From an uncultured Lachnospiraceae bacterium (lineage in GTDB: Bacteria > Bacillota > Clostridia > Lachnospirales > Lachnospiraceae): DNA of 64,000 bases. A model generated the notes under the pieces. It had not been told where the DNA came from, searched no databases, and saw only the letters and a list, made by a program, of their open reading frames with translations. The translations under genes and the position numbers were made by a program. The stretch covers positions 1 to 64,000 of the forward strand of contig URUU01000001.1 of the NCBI GenBank assembly GCA_900551235.1. The letters run 5' to 3'. This document shows, piece by piece, positions 34,894 to 43,704 of the stretch. Position 1 is the first letter of the stretch, and every line of letters starts with the position of its first letter.

Positions 34894-36549
34894 TTATAAG
34901 ATATTTAAACGAATCAAAAGTTCTGCCAGCAGATCACCTTTTGGAAGTCTGCGGATTTCATGTTCTAAAATACCTCCGAGTTTTATCAGACATACTCCAT
35001 AAACAAGAACACCGATGCAGACAGCGAATAAGGCAGAAAGGGTATTGCCTGCAAAAAATGCAAACAGACGGTAAACCAAATAGACAGCAATTCCCATAAT
35101 TCCTGCTGAGATAACAGGAACGAGGAATGTTTTTTTAATTTCCTGCCGGTAATGCAGTTTCTTATGGATGGAGTGTGCGTTCATCAGGCAGATGATCAAT
35201 GCAAAGATAATATTTGAATAAACAACACCGTAAATATTCCACTTAAATCTGGTTACAAACACGATCAGAAATCCGAGATGGACAACCAGTGCGGTCGCTG
35301 CATGGAGCAATGGTGCACGCATTTCTCCAAGTCCCTGCAGAATACCGGTAGTAAGCGTTGACAATGCCAGAAGAACTGTCAGAAGTGCGCCGCTTTGCAT
35401 GATACCGGCAGCCAGCGGAAGACTGTCATTGTTTCCATAAAGCATCATCATGATCGGACGTGCCAGTGCCGCCATACCGACTGCGCACGGAATCGTAAAT
35501 ACCATGGTATAACGAATCGTGTCACGTGTACGGAGCCCAGCCTCCCGCAGATCGTGATTTGCCATAGCTTCTGTCAGTGCCGGGACTACAGATGGAGCCA
35601 GACAGGAAGCAATCGACAGCGGTACATTCATCAGTACACGGAATTTACCGCTGTAGATTCCCCATACCGTAGCGTATTGTTTCTGGGTAAAACCCATAGA
35701 AGCAAGGATATGGTTAAATACACTCTGATCGACAATGGTACTGATATTATATACCAGTGTGCTCAGTACGATCGGAAGAATAGTGCAGGCAATCGCCCGG
35801 TAAATAGCCCGGTCGGATTCCCGGCGCCCTGTCTTATCTTTTTTCATCCGACGTTTGAAGCTTTTCTGGTAAGCCAGATAGATAAAGGTCATAAACAGCA
35901 GGGCGACCCCCACACTGGCGACGGTACCAAAAGTTCCGCCTGCAGCAGCAAGTGCAGTACTCAGTTCACTGTTCCCTTTCTGCTCTCCTATCTTCAGTCC
36001 ATAACGCAGCATAACCCAGGCACCGGCAACCGAAACAAATGCATTTACGATCTGTTCGATGATCTGTGAGACGGCAGTTGGTACCATCGTTCCGTGTCCC
36101 TGAAAAAAACCTCGCAAAACACCGGTCAGTGCAAAAAGAAGGATCGCCGGAGCCAGTACGCGGAGTGCATAACTGGCAAGTTCTACGCCCATCACATATT
36201 TTGTGATGACACCCCCGAGCAGAAAAGTCAGAAGGGATAGAATCCCTCCGGTTACTGCTGCAAAACGTAAGGAACAGATTAAAACCTTATGTGCATTTTT
36301 GACTTCACCGGCATATTCACGCTCTGCAACCAGTCTGGATACTGCAAGAGGAAGACTGAAAGATGAAATCATGAGAATGATCGTATAAATCTCATTGGCG
36401 GTAGAATAATAACCGTTCCCATCATCTCCCAGGATATGCGTCAGGGGAATCCGGTAGATCATACCAATTGCTTTTGCTGCAAATGAAGCAATAACCAGAA
36501 TCGTACCCTGTGCCAGAAAATTACTTTTACTTGATTTCTTTTTACTCAT
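34894..36549 (-). CDS. SpoVB/MurJ-type MOP-superfamily lipid flippase
   Basis: This is a 551-residue membrane protein with about 14 predicted helices. The N-terminus (FLAQGTILVIASFAAKAIGMIYRIPLTHILGDDGNGYYSTA; key residues Gly-Asp-Gly-Gly-Tyr) is characteristic of the SpoVB/YtgP/YabM group. Members move undecaprenyl-linked precursors such as lipid II across the membrane. SpoVB serves spore cortex synthesis and YtgP (MurJ) serves growth. Sequence alone does not separate the two, so no symbol is given. It is the last gene of the yqfC operon and ends at a bidirectional terminator. Confidence 0.88.
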   Translation of the reverse strand: MSKKKSSKSNFLAQGTILVIASFAAKAIGMIYRIPLTHILGDDGNGYYSTANEIYTIILMISSFSLPLAVSRLVAEREYAGEVKNAHKVLICSLRFAAVTGGILSLLTFLLGGVITKYVMGVELASYALRVLAPAILLFALTGVLRGFFQGHGTMVPTAVSQIIEQIVNAFVSVAGAWVMLRYGLKIGEQKGNSELSTALAAAGGTFGTVASVGVALLFMTFIYLAYQKSFKRRMKKDKTGRRESDRAIYRAIACTILPIVLSTLVYNISTIVDQSVFNHILASMGFTQKQYATVWGIYSGKFRVLMNVPLSIASCLAPSVVPALTEAMANHDLREAGLRTRDTIRYTMVFTIPCAVGMAALARPIMMMLYGNNDSLPLAAGIMQSGALLTVLLALSTLTTGILQGLGEMRAPLLHAATALVVHLGFLIVFVTRFKWNIYGVVYSNIIFALIICLMNAHSIHKKLHYRQEIKKTFLVPVISAGIMGIAVYLVYRLFAFFAGNTLSALFAVCIGVLVYGVCLIKLGGILEHEIRRLPKGDLLAELLIRLNIL

Positions 36550-36573
36550 ATTTTGTAGATACCTTTTTTTCTT

Positions 36574-37698
36574 TTATTCAATAACAATATTATCTTCCTT
36601 TGTATCATAAACGATACATACCCAGGTTTTTCCCTGATTGAGTGTAATCTCGTTACCTTCTGAATCGAAATAGCGGGCAGGACTTTCTTTGTCTTCTTTT
36701 GTCCAGGTACATTTCTCATAGGTACCTTTTGTAAATACATAAGCAGTACCGCCTTTTTCTGCTTCGATAGCCAGATAACCATGATCATCCAGAGGATAAC
36801 ATTCACAGAGCTGGAAAATAACGTTATCGTATTTCAACTGATCACCAGTGAGCTGATCGATCTGTGCATCACCGTACTGATAGCGATAATATACACCTTC
36901 ATCGGCATTGTAATCGAACCATGGTTTGTTTGTCTCATAGCCTGGTTCCATATGTGTTGCTGTATCCGGAAAAGCAATGGTCTCATCGTCAGAAGCAAAT
37001 TGATAATGACCATCATAATTGTCATCGTATTTGCGGCTGTATGAAAGATTCTGTGTTGCGGAGATCAGACGATCTGCACTGGTATAACAGTTATGCGGAG
37101 ATGGACGGTCGGAAGTACGGTAAAAACAGTCCTCACCTGCGTATCCGAATAATGTGCCGAAGCCTTCCTGTGAAGAAAGACCGCTGATATTGTCAATATC
37201 AGTATTCAGGATCTCGCATGCATAGATAGCCTGTCCATAGTGTACATAGAGTGCATCAAACTCCTTTGCAAAATGCACATAGTATTCACGGCAGCTTCTT
37301 ACAGAACCAATTTTCTCCATACCGTCATAATCTTCAAAAATGCCCATAAGGCGGGTGATCGCACCTTCCACCGGTGCTTCATAGACAACATCGGCACGTT
37401 CAATGCCGGCCTGCGGAACAGCACCATAAATATTATTAAGCATGATAGCATAAGGTCTGGTGCGTCCGATCTCTTTGTCCACAACCTTTCCGGTCAGGTA
37501 GCTTCTTACCTTTCCTTCCGGAAGAACTTCTCCCTGATCAAAAGTTCCGGTCTCTGCTGTCTCCGTCTCCGTCTGTGTTTCCGTTTCAATAACCTGTGTC
37601 TGTGTCTGTGTTTCGCTTTCCTGTGCTTTCTGTCTGCATCCGCCAAGCAGAGCGGTTGCCGTCAGTACTGCTGCTAAAACTGCAAATTTTCTCTTCAT
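36574..37698 (-). CDS. DUF3048 (YerB-like) lipoprotein
   Basis: This is a 374-residue predicted surface lipoprotein. The signal peptide ends in a lipobox (TALLGGC) with the lipidated Cys near residue 20. A Glu/Thr/Gln repeat-like linker of about 35 residues follows, then the DUF3048 domain (RPYAIMLNNIYGAVPQAGIERADVVYEAPVEG, key segment MLNN and the following Pro-Gln). The C-terminal third resembles the second DUF3048 domain. The function is unknown; YerB of B. subtilis is a relative. GGGGGAAG precedes the ATG chosen, and the longer frame enters ybeY. Confidence 0.9.
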   Translation of the reverse strand: MKRKFAVLAAVLTATALLGGCRQKAQESETQTQTQVIETETQTETETAETGTFDQGEVLPEGKVRSYLTGKVVDKEIGRTRPYAIMLNNIYGAVPQAGIERADVVYEAPVEGAITRLMGIFEDYDGMEKIGSVRSCREYYVHFAKEFDALYVHYGQAIYACEILNTDIDNISGLSSQEGFGTLFGYAGEDCFYRTSDRPSPHNCYTSADRLISATQNLSYSRKYDDNYDGHYQFASDDETIAFPDTATHMEPGYETNKPWFDYNADEGVYYRYQYGDAQIDQLTGDQLKYDNVIFQLCECYPLDDHGYLAIEAEKGGTAYVFTKGTYEKCTWTKEDKESPARYFDSEGNEITLNQGKTWVCIVYDTKEDNIVIE

Positions 37699-37708
37699 AT
37701 GCTTCCCC

Positions 37709-38203
37709 CTATCTTGTGATTCCCATACTGTCCAGAATTTCAGACTGCTTCTTTTCCATGTCAGCAGCTTCTGCTGCTTCCATGTGATCATATCCTACCA
37801 GATGCAAAAGACTGTGCACGATCAGAAATGCGTATTCCCTTAAAGGGGAATGCCCGTAATTTTCTGCCTGCTTAAGTACTTTGTCTGCGGATATTACAAT
37901 ATCACCCAGCAGCAGTTCACCGCTTTCCGGATGAAAACAGTCCTGCGCTTCTTCCAGAAAGGAAAAATCACCTTCTTTTTCATAATCGGCCATCGGAAAA
38001 GAAAGAACATCGGTCGCACGGTCAATACCACGCTGTTCTCTGTTGATCTGATGGATGGTTTCATCATTGGTGAGCAGAAGGCTGACTTCTGCTTCGTATG
38101 GACATTTCAGATAATCCATGGTAAATGTAAATACTTTTTCGGCAACTTCCTGTGCAAGAAAAGGCAGTTCACCTTCATATTCTGTTTCAAAATTCAGCGT
38201 CAT
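37709..38203 (-). CDS. ybeY: Endoribonuclease / rRNA maturation factor YbeY
   Basis: YbeY is a zinc-dependent endoribonuclease needed for 16S rRNA 3' end maturation and ribosome quality control. The 164-residue protein has the metal motif HSLLHLVGYDH and the upstream TNDETIHQINREQRGIDRATDVLSFP block. AGGAG is before the ATG, which overlaps the phoH stop as ATGA. The phoH-ybeY pair is conserved across bacteria. Confidence 0.96.
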   Translation of the reverse strand: MTLNFETEYEGELPFLAQEVAEKVFTFTMDYLKCPYEAEVSLLLTNDETIHQINREQRGIDRATDVLSFPMADYEKEGDFSFLEEAQDCFHPESGELLLGDIVISADKVLKQAENYGHSPLREYAFLIVHSLLHLVGYDHMEAAEAADMEKKQSEILDSMGITR

Positions 38204-39213
38204 GATCTTCTCCTTGATACCGCAGTATTTTTAGCAGCGGCTCTGTTTGGTTTAGCTGTTTTCTTTTCATATTCTTCATAAGCCTGTACAATCTTCTGTA
38301 CCAGCGGATGACGTACAACATCCTTACTGCTGAGTTCACAGAAAGAAATACCATCAACCTTTTTCAGAACCTTCATCGCCACATCCAGCCCGGAAGCAGC
38401 CGCTGACGGAAGATCCTTCTGCGTTTTATCACCGGTTATGATCACTTTTGATCCAAACCCGATTCTTGTAAGAAACATTTTCATCTGTGCAGGTGTTGTA
38501 TTCTGTGCCTCGTCCAGAATGATAAAGGCATTATCCAGAGTTCTGCCGCGCATATAAGCAAGCGGTGCGACTTCGATCAGTCCCTTTTCCATATTTTTGG
38601 CAAAGCTCTCCGGACCCATGATCTGATACAGGGCATCATACAGCGGACGCAGATACGGATCAATTTTGCTTTGCAGATCGCCCGGAAGAAAACCGAGCTT
38701 TTCACCAGCTTCGATCGCCGGTCTGGTAAGAATAATCCGGCCAACTTCATCGTTTTTAAAAGCCTGGATCGCCATGGCCATAGCAAGGTAGGTCTTTCCG
38801 GTTCCGGCCGGTCCGATTCCGAAAACAACCATTTTTTTACGAATTGCATCTACATATTGTTTCTGGCCAAGGGTCTTTGGCTTGATCTGTTTTCCGTTTA
38901 TTGTATGGCAGATGGTATCCTGGTCGATCATCGAAAGTGCTTCTTCTTTATCTTCGCATGAGAGCGCGATTGCATAATCAACATTCTGCTCCTGAATGAT
39001 ATTTCCGTGTTTTGACAATTCAACCAGCTGTGTAAAAATTTTTATAGCTTTACCGGCAGACGTTTCACTGCCAATGACTTTTAATGAACCCTCCCTGTTT
39101 ACAATGGTCACATTTAAAGCACGCTCAATCTTTTTCACATGTTGGTCAAACTGGCCAAATACATTCGTTTCATGTTCGGACGGGATTGAAACATTCATTT
39201 CTACAATACTCAT
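38200..39213 (-). CDS. phoH: PhoH family ATPase
   Basis: This 337-residue cytosolic protein has an N-terminal region of about 110 residues and a C-terminal P-loop domain. Walker A is GPAGTGKTYLA and Walker B is AFIILDEAQNTTPAQMKMFLTR, followed by ITGDKTQKDLP. PhoH-like proteins are predicted RNA-associated ATPases, and coupling with ybeY supports an RNA-processing role. The start overlaps the end of yqfD by 4 bases. AAAGGA lies 11 bases before the ATG. Confidence 0.96.
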   Translation of the reverse strand: MSIVEMNVSIPSEHETNVFGQFDQHVKKIERALNVTIVNREGSLKVIGSETSAGKAIKIFTQLVELSKHGNIIQEQNVDYAIALSCEDKEEALSMIDQDTICHTINGKQIKPKTLGQKQYVDAIRKKMVVFGIGPAGTGKTYLAMAMAIQAFKNDEVGRIILTRPAIEAGEKLGFLPGDLQSKIDPYLRPLYDALYQIMGPESFAKNMEKGLIEVAPLAYMRGRTLDNAFIILDEAQNTTPAQMKMFLTRIGFGSKVIITGDKTQKDLPSAAASGLDVAMKVLKKVDGISFCELSSKDVVRHPLVQKIVQAYEEYEKKTAKPNRAAAKNTAVSRRRS

Positions 39214-40433
39214 TCTGTTGTTATCCTTTCCACACTTTTTCCGGTTTTTTCTATCAAAATAACAGCCCCTTCTGCAATGCAGTATTTCTCATCAAACTCT
39301 ATTTTAACATTATTTTCAGATATTTGAACCCCTTTTTCTTGAATTTCTTCCAAAAATTTATATAAATGCTTTTCTGCTCTTGCTGCTGCCTCTTTTTTGC
39401 TCAGGGAAATAGATGCATACTGATATTCAAGCAATTCCTGTTTTTCGAAAGAAACAGGAAGATAAAAATTCTGAAACAGGCACAGTGGATAAAGTGTTGT
39501 CACCGTATCGGTATCTGCAAAATCTTTTTTCCATACAGGGAGACACCATCTGAAATTGCCGATTCTGACACCGAATGTGCAACTGGATTTTCCGGTGTAT
39601 TCTTTACTTTTTTCTTTCATGGCGACCTTATCCTGATAAATATAGGAAGTCTTAACAAAGATATCTGCTTCGGAATGACAGTATTGATAGCCGGAGGTTT
39701 CACCGGAATCGTCAAGAATATCCAGGACACCTTTTACAAGAAGATCTCCTTTCTTCACTATGTCACCGACAGCCGCGACCGGGATTCCTTTCCTTGTGAT
39801 CATTGAAGTAATAACACCGTTTTTATCAGAAATGATGTCCGATGGTGACATATCAGGGACAGGCGCTGTACCTGCTGTTTCAGGAACAGCTTTCATATCC
39901 TGGTTTTCTTTTACCTGGATCAGAAGCCTTGTGCCCTCCTGTTTTACGGATACCCAGGTAAACATTTCAAACTGTCTGCGCAGCATGGCAGCAAGTTCTT
40001 TGCAGTCGATACTGGAAATCCGTGTTCCGTTTGTAATGTGAATGGCATCCAGATATTTTGCAATCTGTCCTTCTGTGATCTGCTGATTCCCTTCGATGTC
40101 GATACGCCACAAAAAACAGGACATGATATACATGAGAAGCATCCCGGATAGTATCCCGGCAAAGAGCATTTTTCGTTTTTGATAACGATATAAAAAAAAC
40201 GGCAGTCCATGCCGCTTTAAAATGCGTACTCTGGTTCGGCTCTTTCTGACAAGTGGGCGCAGCATACGGAAGCCTTTTACAGAAATGTCCATTTCATATG
40301 CATGATCGTGATATTCCAGATTCCAGAGTGCAATCTGGTGATGAGCGCAAAGATTTAAAAACCGGTCGTAACTGTCTCCTGTTACACGTATGCGAAGAAT
40401 TCCCTTCTTATATAAAAGAAATTTCTGGATCAA
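39210..40433 (-). CDS. yqfD: Sporulation protein YqfD
   Basis: This is a 407-residue protein with a cytosolic N-terminal region of about 85 residues, one membrane segment (MLFAGILSGMLLMYIMSCFL) and a long extracytoplasmic part. It matches the YqfD family, which is made in the mother cell during sporulation in B. subtilis and needed for efficient spore formation, though its molecular role is unknown. The start is TTG with AAAGGAG six bases upstream. It directly follows yqfC. Confidence 0.9.
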   Translation of the reverse strand: MIQKFLLYKKGILRIRVTGDSYDRFLNLCAHHQIALWNLEYHDHAYEMDISVKGFRMLRPLVRKSRTRVRILKRHGLPFFLYRYQKRKMLFAGILSGMLLMYIMSCFLWRIDIEGNQQITEGQIAKYLDAIHITNGTRISSIDCKELAAMLRRQFEMFTWVSVKQEGTRLLIQVKENQDMKAVPETAGTAPVPDMSPSDIISDKNGVITSMITRKGIPVAAVGDIVKKGDLLVKGVLDILDDSGETSGYQYCHSEADIFVKTSYIYQDKVAMKEKSKEYTGKSSCTFGVRIGNFRWCLPVWKKDFADTDTVTTLYPLCLFQNFYLPVSFEKQELLEYQYASISLSKKEAAARAEKHLYKFLEEIQEKGVQISENNVKIEFDEKYCIAEGAVILIEKTGKSVERITTE

Positions 40434-40443
40434 ATGGACTCCT

Positions 40444-40719
40444 TTACAGATAGCTGATATGTTCGATCTGCCCGGTAATTTTCATCTCTTCTGCGGTATA
40501 AAAAGGAATCATCAGATGCTTTCCCTCTATGGAAAGTCTGCAGTGTTTTCCAAGAAGCAGGATTCGTGAATCCGTATATTCCAGAATGCCCTTATAGTTT
40601 TCTATGTATGCTTCCTGCCTTCCGGTTACCTGAAACAACAGTGCGCTTTCGGAGAGGTCTTCCGGTATTTGTGCAGATACCAGAATACGTTGTGCCAACG
40701 ATCTTTTTTTCGAACTCAT
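40444..40719 (-). CDS. yqfC: YabP/YqfC family sporulation protein
   Basis: This 91-residue protein is of the YabP/YqfC family. The typical pattern of a short beta domain (ENYKGILEYTDSRILLLGK) followed by the MIPFYTAEEMKITGQIEHISYL end is present. YqfC is a sigma-E-controlled sporulation protein in B. subtilis with no known biochemical role. AAAGGG lies upstream of the ATG at slightly long spacing. It is the first gene of the yqfC-yqfD-phoH-ybeY unit. No clear sigma-E promoter was identified by eye in the 59-base gap upstream. Confidence 0.88.
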   Translation of the reverse strand: MSSKKRSLAQRILVSAQIPEDLSESALLFQVTGRQEAYIENYKGILEYTDSRILLLGKHCRLSIEGKHLMIPFYTAEEMKITGQIEHISYL

Positions 40720-40778
40720 ATGCTATCATCACCCTTTATTATTTAGCATATGCTCATGCTGCGTTGAAGATACTTCTT

Positions 40779-41345
40779 TTAAGTCTCCTTTCGGTGAAAG
40801 AAGAAAATGCCATACCAGGTGATTGTATGTGGATCGTAAAAATATTCTATGTTACATTTCTCAGCAGCATCCGTTACCAGGATACCCTGGCTTTCGATGC
40901 AGGGAAGCTGATGTTGTGGAAAACGGCAGGGAAGCGGATAGGCACATTCTTTGCAGATTGCGCAGGACTCGGAAGAAAGTGCAAAGTATGGTTCGTTCCA
41001 TTCATCAAATTTACGGCACAACGCATGTACAATTTCTTCATGCTGTGGTCTGGCAGCAAGTGTTTCTTCCATATTATTGATGTCTTCCACTTCTGCCAGA
41101 GTAGTAAAGAGCAGTGCGTATTTATAAGAAGTACAGTGCTGTCTGCAATCTTTAACCTCCCCGGTTGCCGGCGGGCAGGACCAGGACTTTCCATAACGGG
41201 GGCACTCTGTCCGACATATGTACCGTACCTTCTCCGAAAAAATAATCTCATCGCTTTTCAGAAAACCATACTGACAAATCGGATATTCAGAAAGCAGATT
41301 TTCCACTTTTTGCAAAAAAAGAGCCTCTGTTTCAGAGTTCAGCAT
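40779..41345 (-). CDS. DUF2284 cysteine-rich predicted metal-binding protein
   Basis: This 188-residue soluble protein has many cysteines. Key groups are CRTECPRYGKSWSCPP, the middle ESCAICKECAYPLPC and CRFPQ. This is the DUF2284 pattern, thought to bind an iron-sulfur cluster or another metal. No reaction is known. GAGGTGAAAAATC precedes the ATG. The start overlaps the CNNM/CBS gene by 14 bases, so it is part of the downstream end of that operon. Confidence 0.9.
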   Translation of the reverse strand: MLNSETEALFLQKVENLLSEYPICQYGFLKSDEIIFSEKVRYICRTECPRYGKSWSCPPATGEVKDCRQHCTSYKYALLFTTLAEVEDINNMEETLAARPQHEEIVHALCRKFDEWNEPYFALSSESCAICKECAYPLPCRFPQHQLPCIESQGILVTDAAEKCNIEYFYDPHTITWYGIFFFHRKET

Positions 41346-42693
41346 GATTTTTCACCTCGCTTTCCGGTTGTTCCATATCGATGTTTGTTTGTTTTTGCAC
41401 AAGTGCGTGTTGCAGACGGTGTTCTTTTATAGAAAGCACTTTGATCTGTAAACCATTTGCAGTTACCTCGAACTGTGTTCCATCCGATGGAATCGTTCCA
41501 TAAATTCCGAATACAAATCCACCAAAGGTATCGTAATCTTCTACCGGAAGATCTGCATGCAGCTCTTCTTCTGCATCTTCTAAGTCCACACCGCCGTCGA
41601 TTTCCCATACAGATTCTGAAACGCGGGAGATTTTGGGTTCCTCTTCTGCTTCTGTCAGATCATCCTCCAGATCACCGACCAGTTGCTCCAGAAGGTCGTT
41701 CATAGTCACAATGCCTACCATGCCTCCATATTCATCCAGTACAACTGCAAAGTGATTATGGGAAACCTTCATTCTTCGAAAAAGCACATCGGCTTTCACG
41801 GATTTTGGAATAAACTGTGCCGGTCTGACTGCATGTTTCATGATAAAATCCTGTGTCCGACCGCGGAAGCGGAAAAAGTCCTTGATATTCAGGACACCGA
41901 TCACATGATCGACCGTTTCCTCGCATACCGGATAAACCGTATGTCTGCTTTCGTGAATGGTCTGTTCCCACTGCTCCAGAGTTTCGTCCGTCCACAAAAG
42001 TGTAACATCGGTTCGATGTGTTGCAAATTCATCAACAGTCATATCATCAAATTCAAACAGATTTTGTATAATCTCATTTTCTTCCAGGTCGATAACACCT
42101 TTTTTGCTTCCGGCATCTGCCATTTTGCGGATTTCTTCTTCACTGACATCCGAAGCTTCTGCATCCGGATCCATGCCCAAAATACGCAGAAAAGCATTTG
42201 TACTTACTGTTAAAAAAGATACAAACGGCCAAAACAGAAAGTAAAACAAAGTCAGTATACCGCTTATGTTCTGTGCTATCTTTTCGGCATGTTTTGCAGC
42301 CAGACGTTTTGGAAGAAAAATTCCGAATACAAGTACAATATAAGAAATCAGAAATGTGATCAGAACAATAAAAATATTGTGCCACACTTTAGCTGAAAAC
42401 AGATGCGCGAAATGTTCCATTGCAAATCCGGTCAGATACAGTGCCAGCATATCGGAAGTAAAGGCACTGATCAGGAAACCGCAGAGGGTGACGGCAGTCT
42501 GCATGGTGGTCAGAAATTTTGCCGGTTGTGTGATAAATTTTAAAAGACGTTTTGCTTTTTTGTTTTTTCTTGCGTTTTCTTCTGCGGCGTCCGGCTCTGT
42601 AGAAAGTACCGATACCTCTGCACAGGAGCAAAAAGCATCAATCGCAATCAGAAATAGTATCAGAAATATTTTTCCGGTCAGTGGATTATCCAA
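41332..42693 (-). CDS. CNNM/CBS-domain hemolysin-type (CorC/TlyC-like) membrane protein
   Basis: This 453-residue protein has an N-terminal CNNM domain with three or four helices (ILFLIAIDAFCSCAEVSVLS onward, and FLPKRLAAKHAEKIA, the Pro-Lys-Xaa motif). A Bateman pair of CBS domains spans about residues 215-340, and a CorC/HlyC transporter-associated domain is at the C-terminus (GGVDLEDAEEELHADLP, YDTFGGFVFG). Family members have been linked to Mg2+ or Co2+ efflux. The start is TTG with GGAGG upstream. It ends within the DUF2284 gene start. Confidence 0.9.
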   Translation of the reverse strand: MDNPLTGKIFLILFLIAIDAFCSCAEVSVLSTEPDAAEENARKNKKAKRLLKFITQPAKFLTTMQTAVTLCGFLISAFTSDMLALYLTGFAMEHFAHLFSAKVWHNIFIVLITFLISYIVLVFGIFLPKRLAAKHAEKIAQNISGILTLFYFLFWPFVSFLTVSTNAFLRILGMDPDAEASDVSEEEIRKMADAGSKKGVIDLEENEIIQNLFEFDDMTVDEFATHRTDVTLLWTDETLEQWEQTIHESRHTVYPVCEETVDHVIGVLNIKDFFRFRGRTQDFIMKHAVRPAQFIPKSVKADVLFRRMKVSHNHFAVVLDEYGGMVGIVTMNDLLEQLVGDLEDDLTEAEEEPKISRVSESVWEIDGGVDLEDAEEELHADLPVEDYDTFGGFVFGIYGTIPSDGTQFEVTANGLQIKVLSIKEHRLQHALVQKQTNIDMEQPESEVKNHAEL

Positions 42694-42735
42694 AGTTTTA
42701 TCCCTCCCTGAAATAACGAATTTAAAATAGATTGA

Positions 42736-43704
42736 TTAAGATGAAATGCAGGAAAAGCCGGCACCTGCCATGAGTTCCTGCTCGTCAAATAAGCGATCTA
42801 CAATTTGATTGTATATGACAAAATTTTTCGTTTTCCGAATCTTTTTTGCATAGGAAGAAGAATCTGTAAACATATCTGCCGCATAGTACCAGAATTCTTT
42901 CATCCGAAACATGGCATTTACATCATTATGAAAAGCCTGACGATACTCTTCTAAAAGCTGATCATGAAAAGCACGGAAAGTTAGCTTTTCCATGAATTTC
43001 TGAGATACAATTTCATCGATCAATCCGGGATTGGCGACCAGCCCTCTTCCAAACATAACAGATGGCACCGAAAACCGTGCCAGAATAGAGTGAAAATCAG
43101 ATGCTCTGAAAATATCACCATTATAGCAAAGTGGATTTTTGCTTGTTTCACAGGCATATGCAAAAGCCGTGAGGTCTGGTTTTCCATTGTAATACATACT
43201 TTGGATACGTGGATGTATGATCAGTTCTTCAAACGGGAACTGATTATATATCTGAATTAAATCCGGGAATTCATCGGGATCATGCAATCCGATCCTGGTT
43301 TTTACTGATATTTTTAAATTTGTATGAGAAAAGACAAAATCAAAAAAGCGGTTTAATTTTTCAGTGTCTGAAAGAAAACCGGATCCCCGCCCTTTGGAAA
43401 CAACCGTTTTTGACGGACAGCCAAGGTTCAGATTTATTTCCTGATACCCATACTCCTGTAATGCATTAGCCATAGTAACAAAATCTTCTGCTTTGTTTGT
43501 CATGATCTGCGGAACAAGATATATCCCCTGGTTATGTTCCGGAAGAATATCTGCCAGTTCTTTGGCAGTGAATTGCTTTCCGGTATTTGGTTTTGGTACC
43601 AGAAAAGGGGTGAAATATTTATCGGCGGAAGTAAAATATTTCTGATGGGCATTACGGAAAATATATCCGGTTATGCCTTCCAGTGGTGCCAGATAGTACT
43701 TCAT
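42736..43704 (-). CDS. tRNA dihydrouridine synthase family protein
   Basis: This FMN-dependent enzyme reduces uridine to dihydrouridine in tRNA. It has 322 residues. The catalytic Cys is in EINLNLGCPSKTVVSKGRGSGFL, and the FMN phosphate site is around VMFGRGLVANPGL. The N-terminus YLAPLEGITGYIFRNA corresponds to the usual Dus APMAGVTD start but is more divergent, and the protein is near the short end of the Dus size range. The site specificity cannot be told. ATG overlaps the stop of the preceding cysteine-cluster gene as ATGA. Confidence 0.9.
   Translation of the reverse strand: MKYYLAPLEGITGYIFRNAHQKYFTSADKYFTPFLVPKPNTGKQFTAKELADILPEHNQGIYLVPQIMTNKAEDFVTMANALQEYGYQEINLNLGCPSKTVVSKGRGSGFLSDTEKLNRFFDFVFSHTNLKISVKTRIGLHDPDEFPDLIQIYNQFPFEELIIHPRIQSMYYNGKPDLTAFAYACETSKNPLCYNGDIFRASDFHSILARFSVPSVMFGRGLVANPGLIDEIVSQKFMEKLTFRAFHDQLLEEYRQAFHNDVNAMFRMKEFWYYAADMFTDSSSYAKKIRKTKNFVIYNQIVDRLFDEQELMAGAGFSCISS

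Noticed and set aside
35395..36069. A 224-codon plus-strand open frame opposite the flippase gene
   Set aside because: His/Cys/Arg-rich shadow of a membrane protein gene; no ribosome binding site.
37570..37640. Repeated Glu/Thr/Gln codons in the DUF3048 gene as a CRISPR-like or tandem repeat
   Set aside because: The repeats are short, irregular and in frame, so they are a low-complexity protein linker.
40566..41432. A 288-codon plus-strand open frame across yqfC and DUF2284
   Set aside because: It spans two well-supported minus-strand genes and shows no domain.
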